Source of the DNA: Bacteroides sp.
Lineage (GTDB): Bacteria > Bacteroidota > Bacteroidia > Bacteroidales > Muribaculaceae
Assembly (NCBI GenBank): GCA_014802015.1
Contig: JAAVDB010000002.1
Span: forward strand, 54,098 to 118,097
Reading direction: 5' to 3'
DNA length: 64,000 bases
Shown: positions 1 through 8,491 of the stretch, one piece after another
Position numbering within the stretch: the first letter of the stretch is position 1
Layout of the letters: each line of letters starts with the position of its first letter
Position numbers and translations under genes: made by a program
Notes under the pieces: generated by a model
Seen by the model: the letters and a program-made list of their open reading frames with translations, nothing else
What the model was told of the DNA's origin: nothing
Databases searched by the model: none

Positions 1-1
1 G

Positions 2-937
2 ACGTCTATCGCCGAAATGACCGAGTTGCCCAAGTCCGCACGTGCCGCTCTGGAGGAGAAGTATACCGTCGGGCGTACTGCGCCGCGCCTTGAGTCGCGT
101 TCTACCGACGGGACGGTCAAGTATCTCTTTGCTACGCGTACACCTCAGGTCGACTATCTGACCCACGGAGCCGGCGGTCGTGATGTAGAGGCTGTATACA
201 TTCCCGATAAGGATCGTGCCACGCTGTGTGTGTCATCCCAGGCCGGATGCCGCATGGGGTGTCGTTTCTGCATGACCGGAAAGCAGGGCTATCACGGCGA
301 TCTGTCTGCTGCCGGCATTGTCAATCAGATACTTTCCATACCCGAGTCAGAGACACTTACCAATATTGTGTTTATGGGTATGGGAGAACCGATGGATAAT
401 GCGGCTCAGGTGCTTCAGGCCATCGAGGTGCTGACCGCACCATGGGGATTGGCATGGAGCCCCAAGCGCATCACTGTGTCGAGCATTGGCAAGATGGACG
501 GCCTGCGCCGTCTGCTTGACGAGACCAAGGTGCATGTGGCCATAAGCGTGCATACGCCGTTCCCGTCCGAGCGTGAGGATCTTATGCCTGTCGAACGCGC
601 ATATCCGCTGCAGAAGGTTGTCGAATTGTTGCGCGACTATGATTTCGCCCATCAGCGTCGTCTGTCGGCCGAATATATAATGTGGCGCGGAGTCAATGAC
701 GACCGACGTCATGCCGATGCGCTGGCGCGTGCGCTCAAGGGGGTGGACTGTCGTGTCAATCTGATACGGTTTCATGCCATTCCGGGGTTTGAGGGTCAGC
801 CCTCTGACCGCGAGACGATGGAGCGTTTCCGCGACCGGCTCAACGAACTTGGCGTCACCGCTACCATCCGGGCGTCGCGAGGCGAGGATATAGAGGCTGC
901 GTGCGGTATGCTCGCAGGTGAAAATTCTGACAAGTAA
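2..937 (+). CDS. rlmN: 23S rRNA/tRNA (adenine-C2) methyltransferase RlmN, 5'-truncated by the window edge
   Basis: Radical-SAM enzyme that methylates C2 of A2503 in 23S rRNA and of A37 in some tRNAs. The radical-SAM cluster motif CxxxCxxC is seen as CRMGCRFC (about nt 248-271), and the C-terminal RGEDIEAACG carries the second catalytic cysteine that forms the methyl-transfer adduct. The reading frame is open to the left edge (codons TSIAEM from nt 2), and those residues match the usual family text just before the KYxVGR segment. The true start therefore lies upstream, and the ATG at 17 is internal. About 310 residues are visible of a usual 345 or so. The stop overlaps the next start by one base (TAATG), which suggests translational coupling to the downstream transporter. 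Identity is very secure. Confidence 0.96.
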   Translation, partial: TSIAEMTELPKSARAALEEKYTVGRTAPRLESRSTDGTVKYLFATRTPQVDYLTHGAGGRDVEAVYIPDKDRATLCVSSQAGCRMGCRFCMTGKQGYHGDLSAAGIVNQILSIPESETLTNIVFMGMGEPMDNAAQVLQAIEVLTAPWGLAWSPKRITVSSIGKMDGLRRLLDETKVHVAISVHTPFPSEREDLMPVERAYPLQKVVELLRDYDFAHQRRLSAEYIMWRGVNDDRRHADALARALKGVDCRVNLIRFHAIPGFEGQPSDRETMERFRDRLNELGVTATIRASRGEDIEAACGMLAGENSDK

Positions 938-2112
938 TGAAGCAACAAGGTTTCTGGGTCCCGCTCGGTATACTCACCATCGCGGGATTCACATTCAACA
1001 CCTCCGAGCTGATACCGATAGGTCTGCTGAGTGACATCGCCACGTCGTTTGGCGTGAGCGAGGCTCGGGCCGGACTCCTTATCACTGTCTACGCTTGGGT
1101 CGTGGCACTCATGTCACTGCCGCTTATGCTGCTGTTTGCCAAGGTCGAATACCGACGACTGATGCTCGGCGTGGTAAGTGTATTCTTTATCAGTCATGTA
1201 GCGACGGTGCTCTCAACGGGCTATTATTCACTGATGGGTGCCCGTATCGGAGTGGCGTTAGCTCATTCGCTCTTCTGGTCCATCGCGCCGGCTATGGCGG
1301 TGGCTGTGACACCTCCGGCCAAGCGGGCTACGGCGTTGAGTACGCTTGTGGCAGGTGGAGGCATCGCCCTGATCGCAGGACTGCCGCTCGGCCGCACGCT
1401 CGGCATCATAGCCGGATGGAGGATGGCATTTGCGGCCCTCGGTGTACTGGCTGCGTTGGTTCTGGTCGGGTTATGGCTGAGATTTCCGGTGTTGCCCCAG
1501 AAGAATTCCGGCGAGTCGCGAACCGAAATGCTTAAAGGACTGATACACTGTCGGCCGTTGTTGGCTATCTATCTCATTACGGCTGTGATCGTCACCGGCC
1601 ATTATACGGGTTACAGTTATGTCGAGCCATTTATGATTCAGATCATAGGCATGGCCGAGGGGAGTGTGACGCTGACATTGTCGCTGTTCGGAGTGGCCGG
1701 GCTGTTGGGCAGTTATATAATGTCGCGATACTTTTACCGTTATTCGCGACGGCTGATACTGATGTCGTGCCTCGGTTTCCCGATAGTGATGGCGCTGTTG
1801 TTTCCGGTCGGAAATGTATCGGTATACCTGCTGGCTGTGTTATGTGTATTGTGGGGACTGTGCATGACGGTGTACAATATAGCTTTCCAGAACGAGATCG
1901 TTACGCTCTTTCCCGCTGACTCGGCCGTGCCGATGAGCTTCTATTCCGGTATCTTCAACCTCGGTATCGGAGCGGGAGCGTTCGTCGGAGGTATAGTATG
2001 TGATCATGGCCTGATGGCAGACATCGGATATATAGGCGGAGCCATAACACTGGCCGCCGCCATCTACTGCGTCACGCGCTACATGCCCATGCGTCCCCGC
2101 CGTCAGGTGTGA
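937..2112 (+). CDS. MFS transporter, sugar-efflux (SotB/AraJ-like) family
   Basis: A 391-residue inner-membrane protein with about 12 hydrophobic segments. The N-terminal text (GFTFNTSELIPIGLL, then an SFGVSEARAGLL loop) is typical of the DHA1 SotB/AraJ branch of drug and sugar exporters, which use the proton gradient. The conserved loop RxGxALxHSLFWS follows at about residue 100. The start codon overlaps the rlmN stop by one base, so the two are probably co-transcribed. The substrate cannot be read from sequence: the family exports arabinose-like sugars or drugs. No terminator was seen directly after it; the next gene has its own promoter at 2183. Confidence 0.85.
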   Translation: MKQQGFWVPLGILTIAGFTFNTSELIPIGLLSDIATSFGVSEARAGLLITVYAWVVALMSLPLMLLFAKVEYRRLMLGVVSVFFISHVATVLSTGYYSLMGARIGVALAHSLFWSIAPAMAVAVTPPAKRATALSTLVAGGGIALIAGLPLGRTLGIIAGWRMAFAALGVLAALVLVGLWLRFPVLPQKNSGESRTEMLKGLIHCRPLLAIYLITAVIVTGHYTGYSYVEPFMIQIIGMAEGSVTLTLSLFGVAGLLGSYIMSRYFYRYSRRLILMSCLGFPIVMALLFPVGNVSVYLLAVLCVLWGLCMTVYNIAFQNEIVTLFPADSAVPMSFYSGIFNLGIGAGAFVGGIVCDHGLMADIGYIGGAITLAAAIYCVTRYMPMRPRRQV

Positions 2113-2182
2113 CAGATGACAAGAAATTTCACTTCCGGGTGAATCGTGACGAGAAAATTTGCACTTTATGCCTGAGAAGCCA

Positions 2183-2214
2183 TTTGTGTGATTGGTGGAA
2201 TTTTCCTATTTTTG
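2183..2214 (+). promoter_or_regulatory. Bacteroidetes-type promoter for the lptE operon
   Basis: A -33 element TTTG lies at 2183-2186 and a -7 element TATTTTTG (consensus TAnnTTTG) at 2207-2214. They are separated by exactly 20 nt. The start of transcription would be near 2220, giving a leader of about 20 nt before the ATG at 2243. Both boxes match the primary-sigma consensus fully. Confidence 0.8.
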
Positions 2215-2242
2215 CATATTGAACGCTCATTTTTAATCCGTA

Positions 2243-2761
2243 ATGAAACTGTCACGTCTGATACGTCCGTTTATGATGCTCCTGTTGCTCCTGTCGACAG
2301 GTGGCTGTACCATCAGCTATAAACTCAACGGAGCGGCGATCGACTATCAGGTGTACAAGACCATTTACGTGTCGCAGTTTCCCATCCGTGCAGCGTTGGT
2401 GTATCCGCCGTTACAGCAGACGTTCGAGAACGAACTGCTCGACTATATATCGCGCAACACACGTCTCAGCACGGTCGAGTCGGGCGGAGATCTGCAGCTC
2501 GAAGGTGAGATCACCGGCTATTCGCTCTCGCCCCAGGCTGTGACTGAAAATGCATACGCTTCCAAGACCCGTCTGACCATACAGGTCCGCGTCAAGTATA
2601 TCGACAACCGTCAGGAGGGCAAGGATGTCGACCAGACATTCAGCGCCTATCGTGACTTTGATTCGAGCGAGATGCTCACCGATGTGCAGGATCAGCTCTG
2701 TAACGAGATTTCCAAGGAGCTTGTCGATCTGATATTCAACGCTACGCTCGGCAACTGGTAG
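2243..2761 (+). CDS. lptE: LPS-assembly lipoprotein LptE-like
   Basis: A 172-residue outer-membrane lipoprotein with a signal peptide ending in the lipobox STGGC (Cys22). The following YKLNGAAIDY and the C-terminal half fit the Bacteroidetes LptE family, which plugs the LptD barrel and helps insert lipopolysaccharide. In Bacteroidales lptE is commonly followed by a TPR-like protein and secG, exactly as here, which supports the call. It has its own promoter, with boxes at 2183 and 2207. The family is poorly conserved in sequence, so part of the assignment rests on context. Confidence 0.82.
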   Translation: MKLSRLIRPFMMLLLLLSTGGCTISYKLNGAAIDYQVYKTIYVSQFPIRAALVYPPLQQTFENELLDYISRNTRLSTVESGGDLQLEGEITGYSLSPQAVTENAYASKTRLTIQVRVKYIDNRQEGKDVDQTFSAYRDFDSSEMLTDVQDQLCNEISKELVDLIFNATLGNW

Positions 2762-2793
2762 ACCAAACCATTATCCCAAACACTCACGCCGTT

Positions 2794-3603
2794 ATGAATG
2801 AATCATTAAGCCGGATATTGCAGTCGCTTGACAACCCCTCGGCAGGGGTTGAGCTGAGTGATGTGCTGGCTCTGGAGCGTGAGTATCCCTTCTTCGTCCT
2901 TCCTGCCGTCGAGGCGCTCAAGCATAATGCCGCAGGGATGTCGCCCGAAGTGAGGGAGCGCCTGATGAGATGTGTGGCGCTCAACTCGCCCGATCCGCAG
3001 TCGATGTTCTTGCTTGCCGATGTCGGTTATGAGGACTGGGCGGAGTTCTATCCGCGTCAGCGTAACGAGGTGAGCACGGGGGATGCCATCACGAAATTTC
3101 TTGAGACCTACGGGCATTCCGATCCTCAGGAGGAGGCCCTGCTCGAACGTCTTATCTTTAACCCCACGCCCGACTATTCATCATTGCTCGCCCGCGAGGA
3201 GGAGCAGAGCATGCCGTCACTGCCCGCCGACCCGTCTGACAAGTCACAGGATGCGCTGATAAATGCATTCATCCTCAAGCATAAGGATGACGAGTCGTCG
3301 CTGCTGCCCCGCGAGGAGCCTGTCAAGGCTATGGATGATGCTCCGCAGGCTGAAACATACCCCGAGCCGGAGTCAGACGCCCCACGCCACACTCCGTCAC
3401 AGGCACCCGATACGGCCTACGACTCATCACTCAGCGAGAGTCTTGCCAAGATATACATACGTCAGAAGCGTTATGACAAGGCATTTGAAATTATTCACAC
3501 TCTAAGTTTGAATAATCCAAAAAAAAGTGCTTACTTTGCAGACCAATTGCGGTTTCTGAGAAAGCTTATGCTTAACCGCGAGAGTGCAAATAAAAATAAA
3601 TAA
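2794..3603 (+). CDS. Uncharacterised TPR-like protein between lptE and secG
   Basis: A 269-residue protein without a signal peptide or membrane segment, so probably cytoplasmic. Residues 1-120 are helical and hydrophobic-patterned. Residues about 130-215 are an acidic, Pro/Ser/Asp-rich disordered linker. Residues about 220-262 form one TPR-like helical hairpin (SLAKIYIRQKRYDKAFEI, then LSLNNPKKSAYFADQLRFL). It lies 32 nt after lptE and 21 nt before secG, so it belongs to an envelope-biogenesis operon. No enzymatic motif is visible. A scaffold or adaptor role in envelope or Sec function is only an inference from its neighbours. Confidence 0.75.
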   Translation: MNESLSRILQSLDNPSAGVELSDVLALEREYPFFVLPAVEALKHNAAGMSPEVRERLMRCVALNSPDPQSMFLLADVGYEDWAEFYPRQRNEVSTGDAITKFLETYGHSDPQEEALLERLIFNPTPDYSSLLAREEEQSMPSLPADPSDKSQDALINAFILKHKDDESSLLPREEPVKAMDDAPQAETYPEPESDAPRHTPSQAPDTAYDSSLSESLAKIYIRQKRYDKAFEIIHTLSLNNPKKSAYFADQLRFLRKLMLNRESANKNK

Positions 3604-3624
3604 CTAATATACACCGTAACAACT

Positions 3625-4014
3625 ATGTACATCGTACTGATTATCCTCACCCTCATCTGTGCTGTGTTGCTCATCTGCGTAGTGCTCGTGCAGAAGTCCA
3701 AGGGAGGAGGTCTTTCGTCGTCATTTGCCGGATCCAACCAGATTATGGGCGTACGCCGCACCAACAGCTTTATCGAGAAACTCACTTGGGGTCTCGCAGG
3801 TGCCATCTGCGTACTCGCCATCCTCTCGACATTCTGTATGCCCAAAGCTATCGTAGGTAGCTCGCGCGTGTCAGCACCCGCTGCCACCGAGCAGACAGTT
3901 CCCGGCGACTTCAACACTCCCGCACCTGTTGCCGCACCCGCCGCTGCACCCGCTCAGGAGACCGCTCCCGCTGAGGAAGTTCCCGCTACCGAAGCTCCTG
4001 CCGAGGCTGAGTAA
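3625..4014 (+). CDS. secG: Preprotein translocase subunit SecG
   Basis: Small membrane subunit of the SecYEG translocon, 129 residues. There are two transmembrane helices (about residues 2-22 and 52-70), joined by the characteristic loop VQKSKGGGLSSSFAG with the G(V)RRTNSFIEKLTW segment. The C-terminal 45 residues are an Ala/Pro/Glu-rich tail (repeated PAPVAAPAA and AEEVPATEAP-like text), which is longer than in proteobacterial SecG but common in Bacteroidetes. It is the last gene of the lptE operon. Confidence 0.93.
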   Translation: MYIVLIILTLICAVLLICVVLVQKSKGGGLSSSFAGSNQIMGVRRTNSFIEKLTWGLAGAICVLAILSTFCMPKAIVGSSRVSAPAATEQTVPGDFNTPAPVAAPAAAPAQETAPAEEVPATEAPAEAE

Positions 4015-4155
4015 TAACCCTCCCCGGGCAGCTCCACGAAACAAACACACGATATAAGCCTGCTCTGATGCGCTGTGTCAATGTCACGCGCCTCGGCGTA
4101 GGCTTGAAGTGTTATATGTGATCTACCGCATTACCGCACCATCACGAATTTTGCT

Positions 4156-5988
4156 ATGAAAGAACTCTGGGCCATCTTCAGGCGTTTCGTACCGCCGTAT
4201 AAGAAGTATCTGATCCTGAATATTATCTTTAACATTCTCGCAGCCTTCCTGACGCTGTTCTCGTTTGCCGTGATCATTCCTATTCTTGAGATTCTGTTCA
4301 AGATCAAGGAGGCGAGTTACGAATTTATGCCATGGGGCAGTGCATCACTCAAGGACGTTGTCATCAATAACTTCTATTATTATACGCAGCAGTGTATATA
4401 TGACTGGGGGCCCATCGGCACACTTGCGGCCATGGCCGGTCTGCTGGTCGTGATGACGATGCTCAAGACCGGAGCCTCCTACTTGAGCAGCTATTTCGTC
4501 ATACCGATGCGCGCAGGCATCGTGAGGGATATACGCAATTATGTGTATGACAAGATCGTCTATCTCCCCATCGGATATTTCACCAACGAGCGTAAGGGCG
4601 ACGTGATGTCGCGCATGACCGGTGATGTGGCCGAGATCGAGAACTCCATCATGTCGACACTCGACATGATATTCAAGGACCCCATCATGATTATCGTCTG
4701 TCTCATCATGATGCTCGTCCTGTCATGGCAGCTCACCATCTTCGTGCTCGTGCTTCTCCCCATCGCCGGTACGGTAATGGGACGGGTGGGTAAGCGTCTG
4801 AAGCGCGCATCGCTTGCCGGACAGAACCAGTGGGGACTGCTGATGAGTAATATCGAAGAGACTCTCGGCGGACTCCGCATCATCAAGGCCTTCAATGCTG
4901 AAAATAAGGTGATTGCCCGCTTCCATGAAGGCAATCAGGAGTATTACCGTATATCGCGCGCTGTGGCCCGCCGTCAGTCGCTCGCTCACCCCATGAGCGA
5001 ATTTCTCGGCACCATTACCATCGCCATCGTGCTCGTGTTTGGCGGCACACTCATCATCAACGGCACTTCGGGCATGAATGCGGCGTCGTTCATATACTAT
5101 ATGGTCATCTTCTACTCCATCATCAATCCCGCCAAAGACCTGTCGAAGGCCATGTACAGCATACAGCGCGGATTGGCGTCGATGGAGCGTGTGGACGTTA
5201 TCCTCAATGCGGCCAATCCTATTCAGGATCCGGCCAACCCCGAGGTAATCGACGATCTCAAGGGCGAGATCAAGTATGACAACGTCACATTCGGATATAA
5301 CAAGGATGTGCCCGTGATCAAGAACGTCAGCCTCACCATCGAGCCTGGCCAGACGGTTGCGCTGGTAGGGCAGAGCGGTAGCGGCAAGTCAACGATGGCT
5401 GACCTGCTCCCGCGATTCTATGACATCGACGGCGGCAAGATTACGATAGACGGTCATAACGTGTGCGACATGCGAGTGCGTGAATTGCGCTCGCTGATGG
5501 GCAATGTCAATCAGGAGGCCATCCTGTTTAACGACACTATATTCAACAACATCGCGTTCGGCGTCATGCACGCCACAAAGGATGAGGTTATCGCTGCGGC
5601 TAAGATCGCTAACGCACATGACTTCATCATGTCCACCGAGGACGGTTATGACACCGTGATAGGTGACCGCGGATGCCGTCTGTCAGGCGGTCAGCGTCAG
5701 CGTCTTTCGATAGCCCGTGCCATACTCAAGAATCCCCCCATACTCATTCTCGACGAGGCCACATCCGCACTCGACAGCGAGAGCGAGAAACTGGTGCAGG
5801 AGGCGCTCGAACGCCTGATGCAGGACCGTACGACCCTTGTCATCGCCCACCGTCTGTCAACCATCAAGAACGCATCGCTGATATGCGTGATGCATGAGGG
5901 CGAGATTGTCGAGAGCGGTACGCATGACGAACTGCTCGCGCTCAACGGTTATTATACCCGTCTTGTCGAGATGCAGTCTATGAAATGA
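4156..5988 (+). CDS. MsbA-type ABC exporter, permease fused to ATPase
   Basis: A 610-residue half-transporter of the lipid A/multidrug exporter class that works as a homodimer in the inner membrane. An N-terminal six-helix domain (about residues 15-335) is followed by a nucleotide-binding domain with Walker A GQSGSGKS (405-412), signature LSGGQ (509-513), Walker B ILILDEATSALD (about 529-540) and the H-loop IAHRLS. Its placement after the lptE/secG cluster fits lipid or LPS-core export, but the substrate cannot be proven from sequence. A 141-nt gap separates it from secG. That gap contains only an imperfect inverted repeat (AAGCCT at 4056, AGGCTT at 4100). It ends at a strong bidirectional terminator. 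Confidence 0.88.
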   Translation: MKELWAIFRRFVPPYKKYLILNIIFNILAAFLTLFSFAVIIPILEILFKIKEASYEFMPWGSASLKDVVINNFYYYTQQCIYDWGPIGTLAAMAGLLVVMTMLKTGASYLSSYFVIPMRAGIVRDIRNYVYDKIVYLPIGYFTNERKGDVMSRMTGDVAEIENSIMSTLDMIFKDPIMIIVCLIMMLVLSWQLTIFVLVLLPIAGTVMGRVGKRLKRASLAGQNQWGLLMSNIEETLGGLRIIKAFNAENKVIARFHEGNQEYYRISRAVARRQSLAHPMSEFLGTITIAIVLVFGGTLIINGTSGMNAASFIYYMVIFYSIINPAKDLSKAMYSIQRGLASMERVDVILNAANPIQDPANPEVIDDLKGEIKYDNVTFGYNKDVPVIKNVSLTIEPGQTVALVGQSGSGKSTMADLLPRFYDIDGGKITIDGHNVCDMRVRELRSLMGNVNQEAILFNDTIFNNIAFGVMHATKDEVIAAAKIANAHDFIMSTEDGYDTVIGDRGCRLSGGQRQRLSIARAILKNPPILILDEATSALDSESEKLVQEALERLMQDRTTLVIAHRLSTIKNASLICVMHEGEIVESGTHDELLALNGYYTRLVEMQSMK

Positions 5989-6006
5989 CCGTTAGGTTTC
6001 AATAGA

Positions 6007-6055
6007 GAAAAAGAATTGGAGGTTGCATTTTCTCAGCAACCTCCAATTCTTTTTT
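6007..6055. terminator. Bidirectional rho-independent terminator
   Basis: A long perfect stem: the AAGAATTGGAGGTTGC arm starts at 6011, its complement begins at 6036, and a 9-nt loop separates them. A-rich and T-rich flanks on either side allow it to work for both the exporter gene (+) and proC (-), which converge here. Confidence 0.92.
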
Positions 6056-6070
6056 ATACCTATAAATGTG

Positions 6071-6856
6071 TTATTTCGATGCCCGCAGACCCTTGATTAC
6101 GGCAGCGGAAAATCCAGCCTCCTCCATGGCGTTGAGTCCGCGTATGGTGATACCTCCCGGAGTCGTCACCTTGTCGATCTCGCTCTCGGGATGAGCGTCA
6201 GGCTCCCTGAGCAATTCGGAGGCCCCGATCAGAGTGCTGACGATAATCTCCTGAGCCTCGGCGGCCCGCAGTCCCAGTTCGACACCTCCTTCGGTGGCCG
6301 CGCGTACATAACGCATGGCGTATGCTATGCCGCATGATGCCAATGCCATCGCGGCGGGTAGTTGTCGCTCGGTTATAACCTTGATGTCACCGAGGCGGCC
6401 GAAGATCGCGCGTGCCGATTCGCATTCTCCATTGCCGTTGACCTGAAACGTCATTGACTTCAATACTGCCATGGCAGTGTTGGGCATGGTGATACAGAAT
6501 TGCGGCAGTGAGCCGTCATCCTTGGCAAGCCATCCCGACAGTGTGTCGAGCGAAATGCCCGCCACGACCAGTGACACCTCTGTGCGAGAATAATCAAGGT
6601 GGGGCTTCAGTTCGTTTATAACCCCTTCGACAAACCATGGCTTGACGCAGATTATCACCGTGTCAGCCCCCTTGACGGCGTCCACATTGCTGTGGGTCAC
6701 GGAGATGCCGCGCTCGGCGAGCGCACGCAGTTTCCCCTCCGAAGGGTTAGATACACAAATGTTGGCATTGCAACCTGTCAGGTCGTGTCCTGCCTCGGCA
6801 AGACCGCGTGCCACAGCGCCACCCATGGCGCCCGCTCCGATTATAGCTATTTTCAT
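6071..6856 (-). CDS. proC: Pyrroline-5-carboxylate reductase
   Basis: Last step of proline synthesis: NAD(P)H-dependent reduction of 1-pyrroline-5-carboxylate. The protein has 261 residues, with the Rossmann motif GAGAMGGA at residues 7-14 and the C-terminal family signature (VTTPGGITIRGLNAMEEAGF), which contains the substrate-binding TPGG. I place the start at the ATG at 6856, directly before KIAIIGAG; an upstream in-frame start would add 14 residues of non-family sequence. A complete promoter lies at 6934-6903, giving a leader of about 40 nt. Confidence 0.95.
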   Translation of the reverse strand: MKIAIIGAGAMGGAVARGLAEAGHDLTGCNANICVSNPSEGKLRALAERGISVTHSNVDAVKGADTVIICVKPWFVEGVINELKPHLDYSRTEVSLVVAGISLDTLSGWLAKDDGSLPQFCITMPNTAMAVLKSMTFQVNGNGECESARAIFGRLGDIKVITERQLPAAMALASCGIAYAMRYVRAATEGGVELGLRAAEAQEIIVSTLIGASELLREPDAHPESEIDKVTTPGGITIRGLNAMEEAGFSAAVIKGLRASK

Positions 6857-6902
6857 CTGCCGGTATTTTGGAGAGGTCGTATTGACGTCTCGTATCACAC
6901 GA

Positions 6903-6934
6903 CAAATATAGTGTAATTTACCCGTAAAGACAAA
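6903..6934 (-). promoter_or_regulatory. Bacteroidetes-type promoter for proC
   Basis: Read on the minus strand, a -33 TTTG (6934-6931) and a -7 TATATTTG (6910-6903) are separated by 20 nt. The -33 box sits inside the terminator arm of the upstream gene (6932-6969), so terminator and promoter overlap. Confidence 0.8.
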
Positions 6935-6969
6935 AACGTCGCCGGAGAATGCCCACGACGACGTTTTTT
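6932..6969 (-). terminator. Rho-independent terminator of the metallo-hydrolase gene
   Basis: The arms AAAAACGTCG (6932-6941) and CGACGTTTTT (6959-6968) form a 10-bp stem with a 17-nt loop. On the minus strand the second arm runs into a T tract. It lies 18 nt past the stop of the gene ending at 6987. Confidence 0.82.
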
Positions 6970-6986
6970 ATAATGTATTTAATGCA

Positions 6987-7712
6987 TTAAAGTTTGGCTT
7001 CCATGCCCGGCTCGTCAAGACAGAAACATTTGGTCTTGCTTCCGGCCGGAACGTATGACGCGAAGTCGCACGCCTTCTGCGGCTCGCCCCAGAAATGCAT
7101 CGGGAAGAAGTTGTCAACCTTGACCTTTTCGAGAAATTCCGTCGCACCTTTGGCGAATCCGGTGCCCATGCGGGCATCCACGGGAAACATCGCTATGTAC
7201 ATCTCGGGATACTCTTCTGCCACACGGTTGATGATCTTGTCAAACGCAGCATGTGCCGCGCGTATCTCGGCCTCGGGCGACTCCTCGCTCCAGTGCCAGT
7301 CGTTGAGATCTCCGGCATGGAATATCACCTTGCCGTCGGGCAGAGTGATGGCGTATGCCACGCCCGCATCGGTCGACTTGAATGCCTTGACCGACTGTGT
7401 GCCGGGCAGACTGTCAATGATGTCGCCCGGACTCATCCATGCTACGGACAGACCTGTCTTAGGCACGAGTTTCGAGAATATATCGTTGGCGAGGATATAG
7501 GTCCTCTTGCGGTTCTGAGCCAGCTCGAATATCGAAGTGTTGAAATGATCGGGATGGTGATGACTTACGAAAAACAATACATCGGCTTCAGGAGCCTCCC
7601 TGAGCACTTTTTCGAGCTTTTTGTCAGGGTCCTTGTAGTAATCGAATACCATTACGGCCTCAGGCGTGGTGATCGCAAAACCGCTATGGTCGAGATATGT
7701 AACTTTAATCAT
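6987..7712 (-). CDS. MBL-fold metal-dependent hydrolase
   Basis: A 241-residue metallo-beta-lactamase-fold protein without a signal peptide. The metal-binding signature HHHPDH is at residues 51-56, a second ligand block is FHAGDLNDWHW (about 132-142), and PMHFWG near the end supplies another histidine. The length and the start MIKVTYLDHSGFAI match the UlaG/UPF0173-like group of soluble metal-dependent hydrolases. The true substrate is unknown. It has its own terminator at 6932-6969. A 137-nt gap upstream contains the DUF3256 terminator; no clear promoter box was found. Confidence 0.8.
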   Translation of the reverse strand: MIKVTYLDHSGFAITTPEAVMVFDYYKDPDKKLEKVLREAPEADVLFFVSHHHPDHFNTSIFELAQNRKRTYILANDIFSKLVPKTGLSVAWMSPGDIIDSLPGTQSVKAFKSTDAGVAYAITLPDGKVIFHAGDLNDWHWSEESPEAEIRAAHAAFDKIINRVAEEYPEMYIAMFPVDARMGTGFAKGATEFLEKVKVDNFFPMHFWGEPQKACDFASYVPAGSKTKCFCLDEPGMEAKL

Positions 7713-7783
7713 AATATTGATATATTTTTAGTCCTATATGGTTACAACGCCCGTGCCCCCTGTGGCGTTTGCCCGCGAGCATT

Positions 7784-7827
7784 AAAAAATGTTGTCGGAC
7801 ACCCCTGACAGGAGCGCCCGACATGTA
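7784..7827 (-). terminator. Rho-independent terminator of the DUF3256 gene
   Basis: On the minus strand a stem with ATGTCGG (complement of 7818-7824) pairs with CCGACAaCAT (complement of 7787-7797, one bulged base). Six T residues follow (complement of 7784-7789). Confidence 0.72.
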
Positions 7828-7849
7828 TACTGCTATGTGTGACAGTTTG

Positions 7850-8467
7850 TTACTGCTTAACGAATTTTTTACCGTTCCAACGGTAGGTGAGGGTCGGATG
7901 TATAGCCTCGGCGATGTCGGCGTAAACATCCTCGTCAAGAAATGAGGCAAGATTATTCGACACCGTCATCACCCCATCGGCGGGATTGATGTAGATGGAC
8001 GCGAGCATGAACGGAGTGTAGGCCATCACCTCGCTGCTGTCGTGACCCTGAGTTATCCAGTCGTTCCATGTAGGAGCGGTGAAATACTTGTCGGCGGCCA
8101 GAGGCTTCCAAGTGCTGTCATAAAATTTGAGCGTCGAGTCAAGTCCCGGAGTGGCTACGGTCGACACCACCGCTATCACCGTATCGTTACCTGCCGGCAG
8201 TATAGCCACCTGCGCCGACGACGAGTCTGAAATCTTGACCGTGAGTGACGAGGGGGTCAGCTCGGTGATTACCGACTGGCCGTTCAGACGGTTGTTCGAC
8301 GCCGTTTTCAGTCCGCTGTTGTAATAGTCGACCATGTCGAGGCGGGTGTTTGTGTCGAGCAGAGGGAACACCTCGGCCGGAGCCGTGGTGAAGGCTCCCG
8401 GAGCCGTCAGCTGCGCATTGGCCGCGATGGCTCCTGCGAGCGAGAATAACAGTAATAGACGCTTCAT
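7850..8467 (-). CDS. DUF3256-family secreted protein
   Basis: A 205-residue protein with a signal peptide (MKRLLLLFSLAGAIAANA, cleavage near residue 18). The text after it (EVFPLLDTNTRLDMVDYYNSG, ITELTPSSLTVKISDSSS, LPAGNDTVIAVVSTV) fits the Bacteroidetes-only DUF3256 family of periplasmic or surface proteins with no known function. It starts 24 nt after the helicase stop on the same strand, so the two are likely co-transcribed. Its own terminator is at 7784. No catalytic motif is recognisable. Confidence 0.75.
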   Translation of the reverse strand: MKRLLLLFSLAGAIAANAQLTAPGAFTTAPAEVFPLLDTNTRLDMVDYYNSGLKTASNNRLNGQSVITELTPSSLTVKISDSSSAQVAILPAGNDTVIAVVSTVATPGLDSTLKFYDSTWKPLAADKYFTAPTWNDWITQGHDSSEVMAYTPFMLASIYINPADGVMTVSNNLASFLDEDVYADIAEAIHPTLTYRWNGKKFVKQ

Positions 8468-8491
8468 GTTTGCTGTAACTTATGATAGGAC

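Noticed and set aside
7095..7808. A 237-residue plus-strand open frame
   Set aside because: Antisense to the metallo-hydrolase, whose HHHPDH motif is intact.
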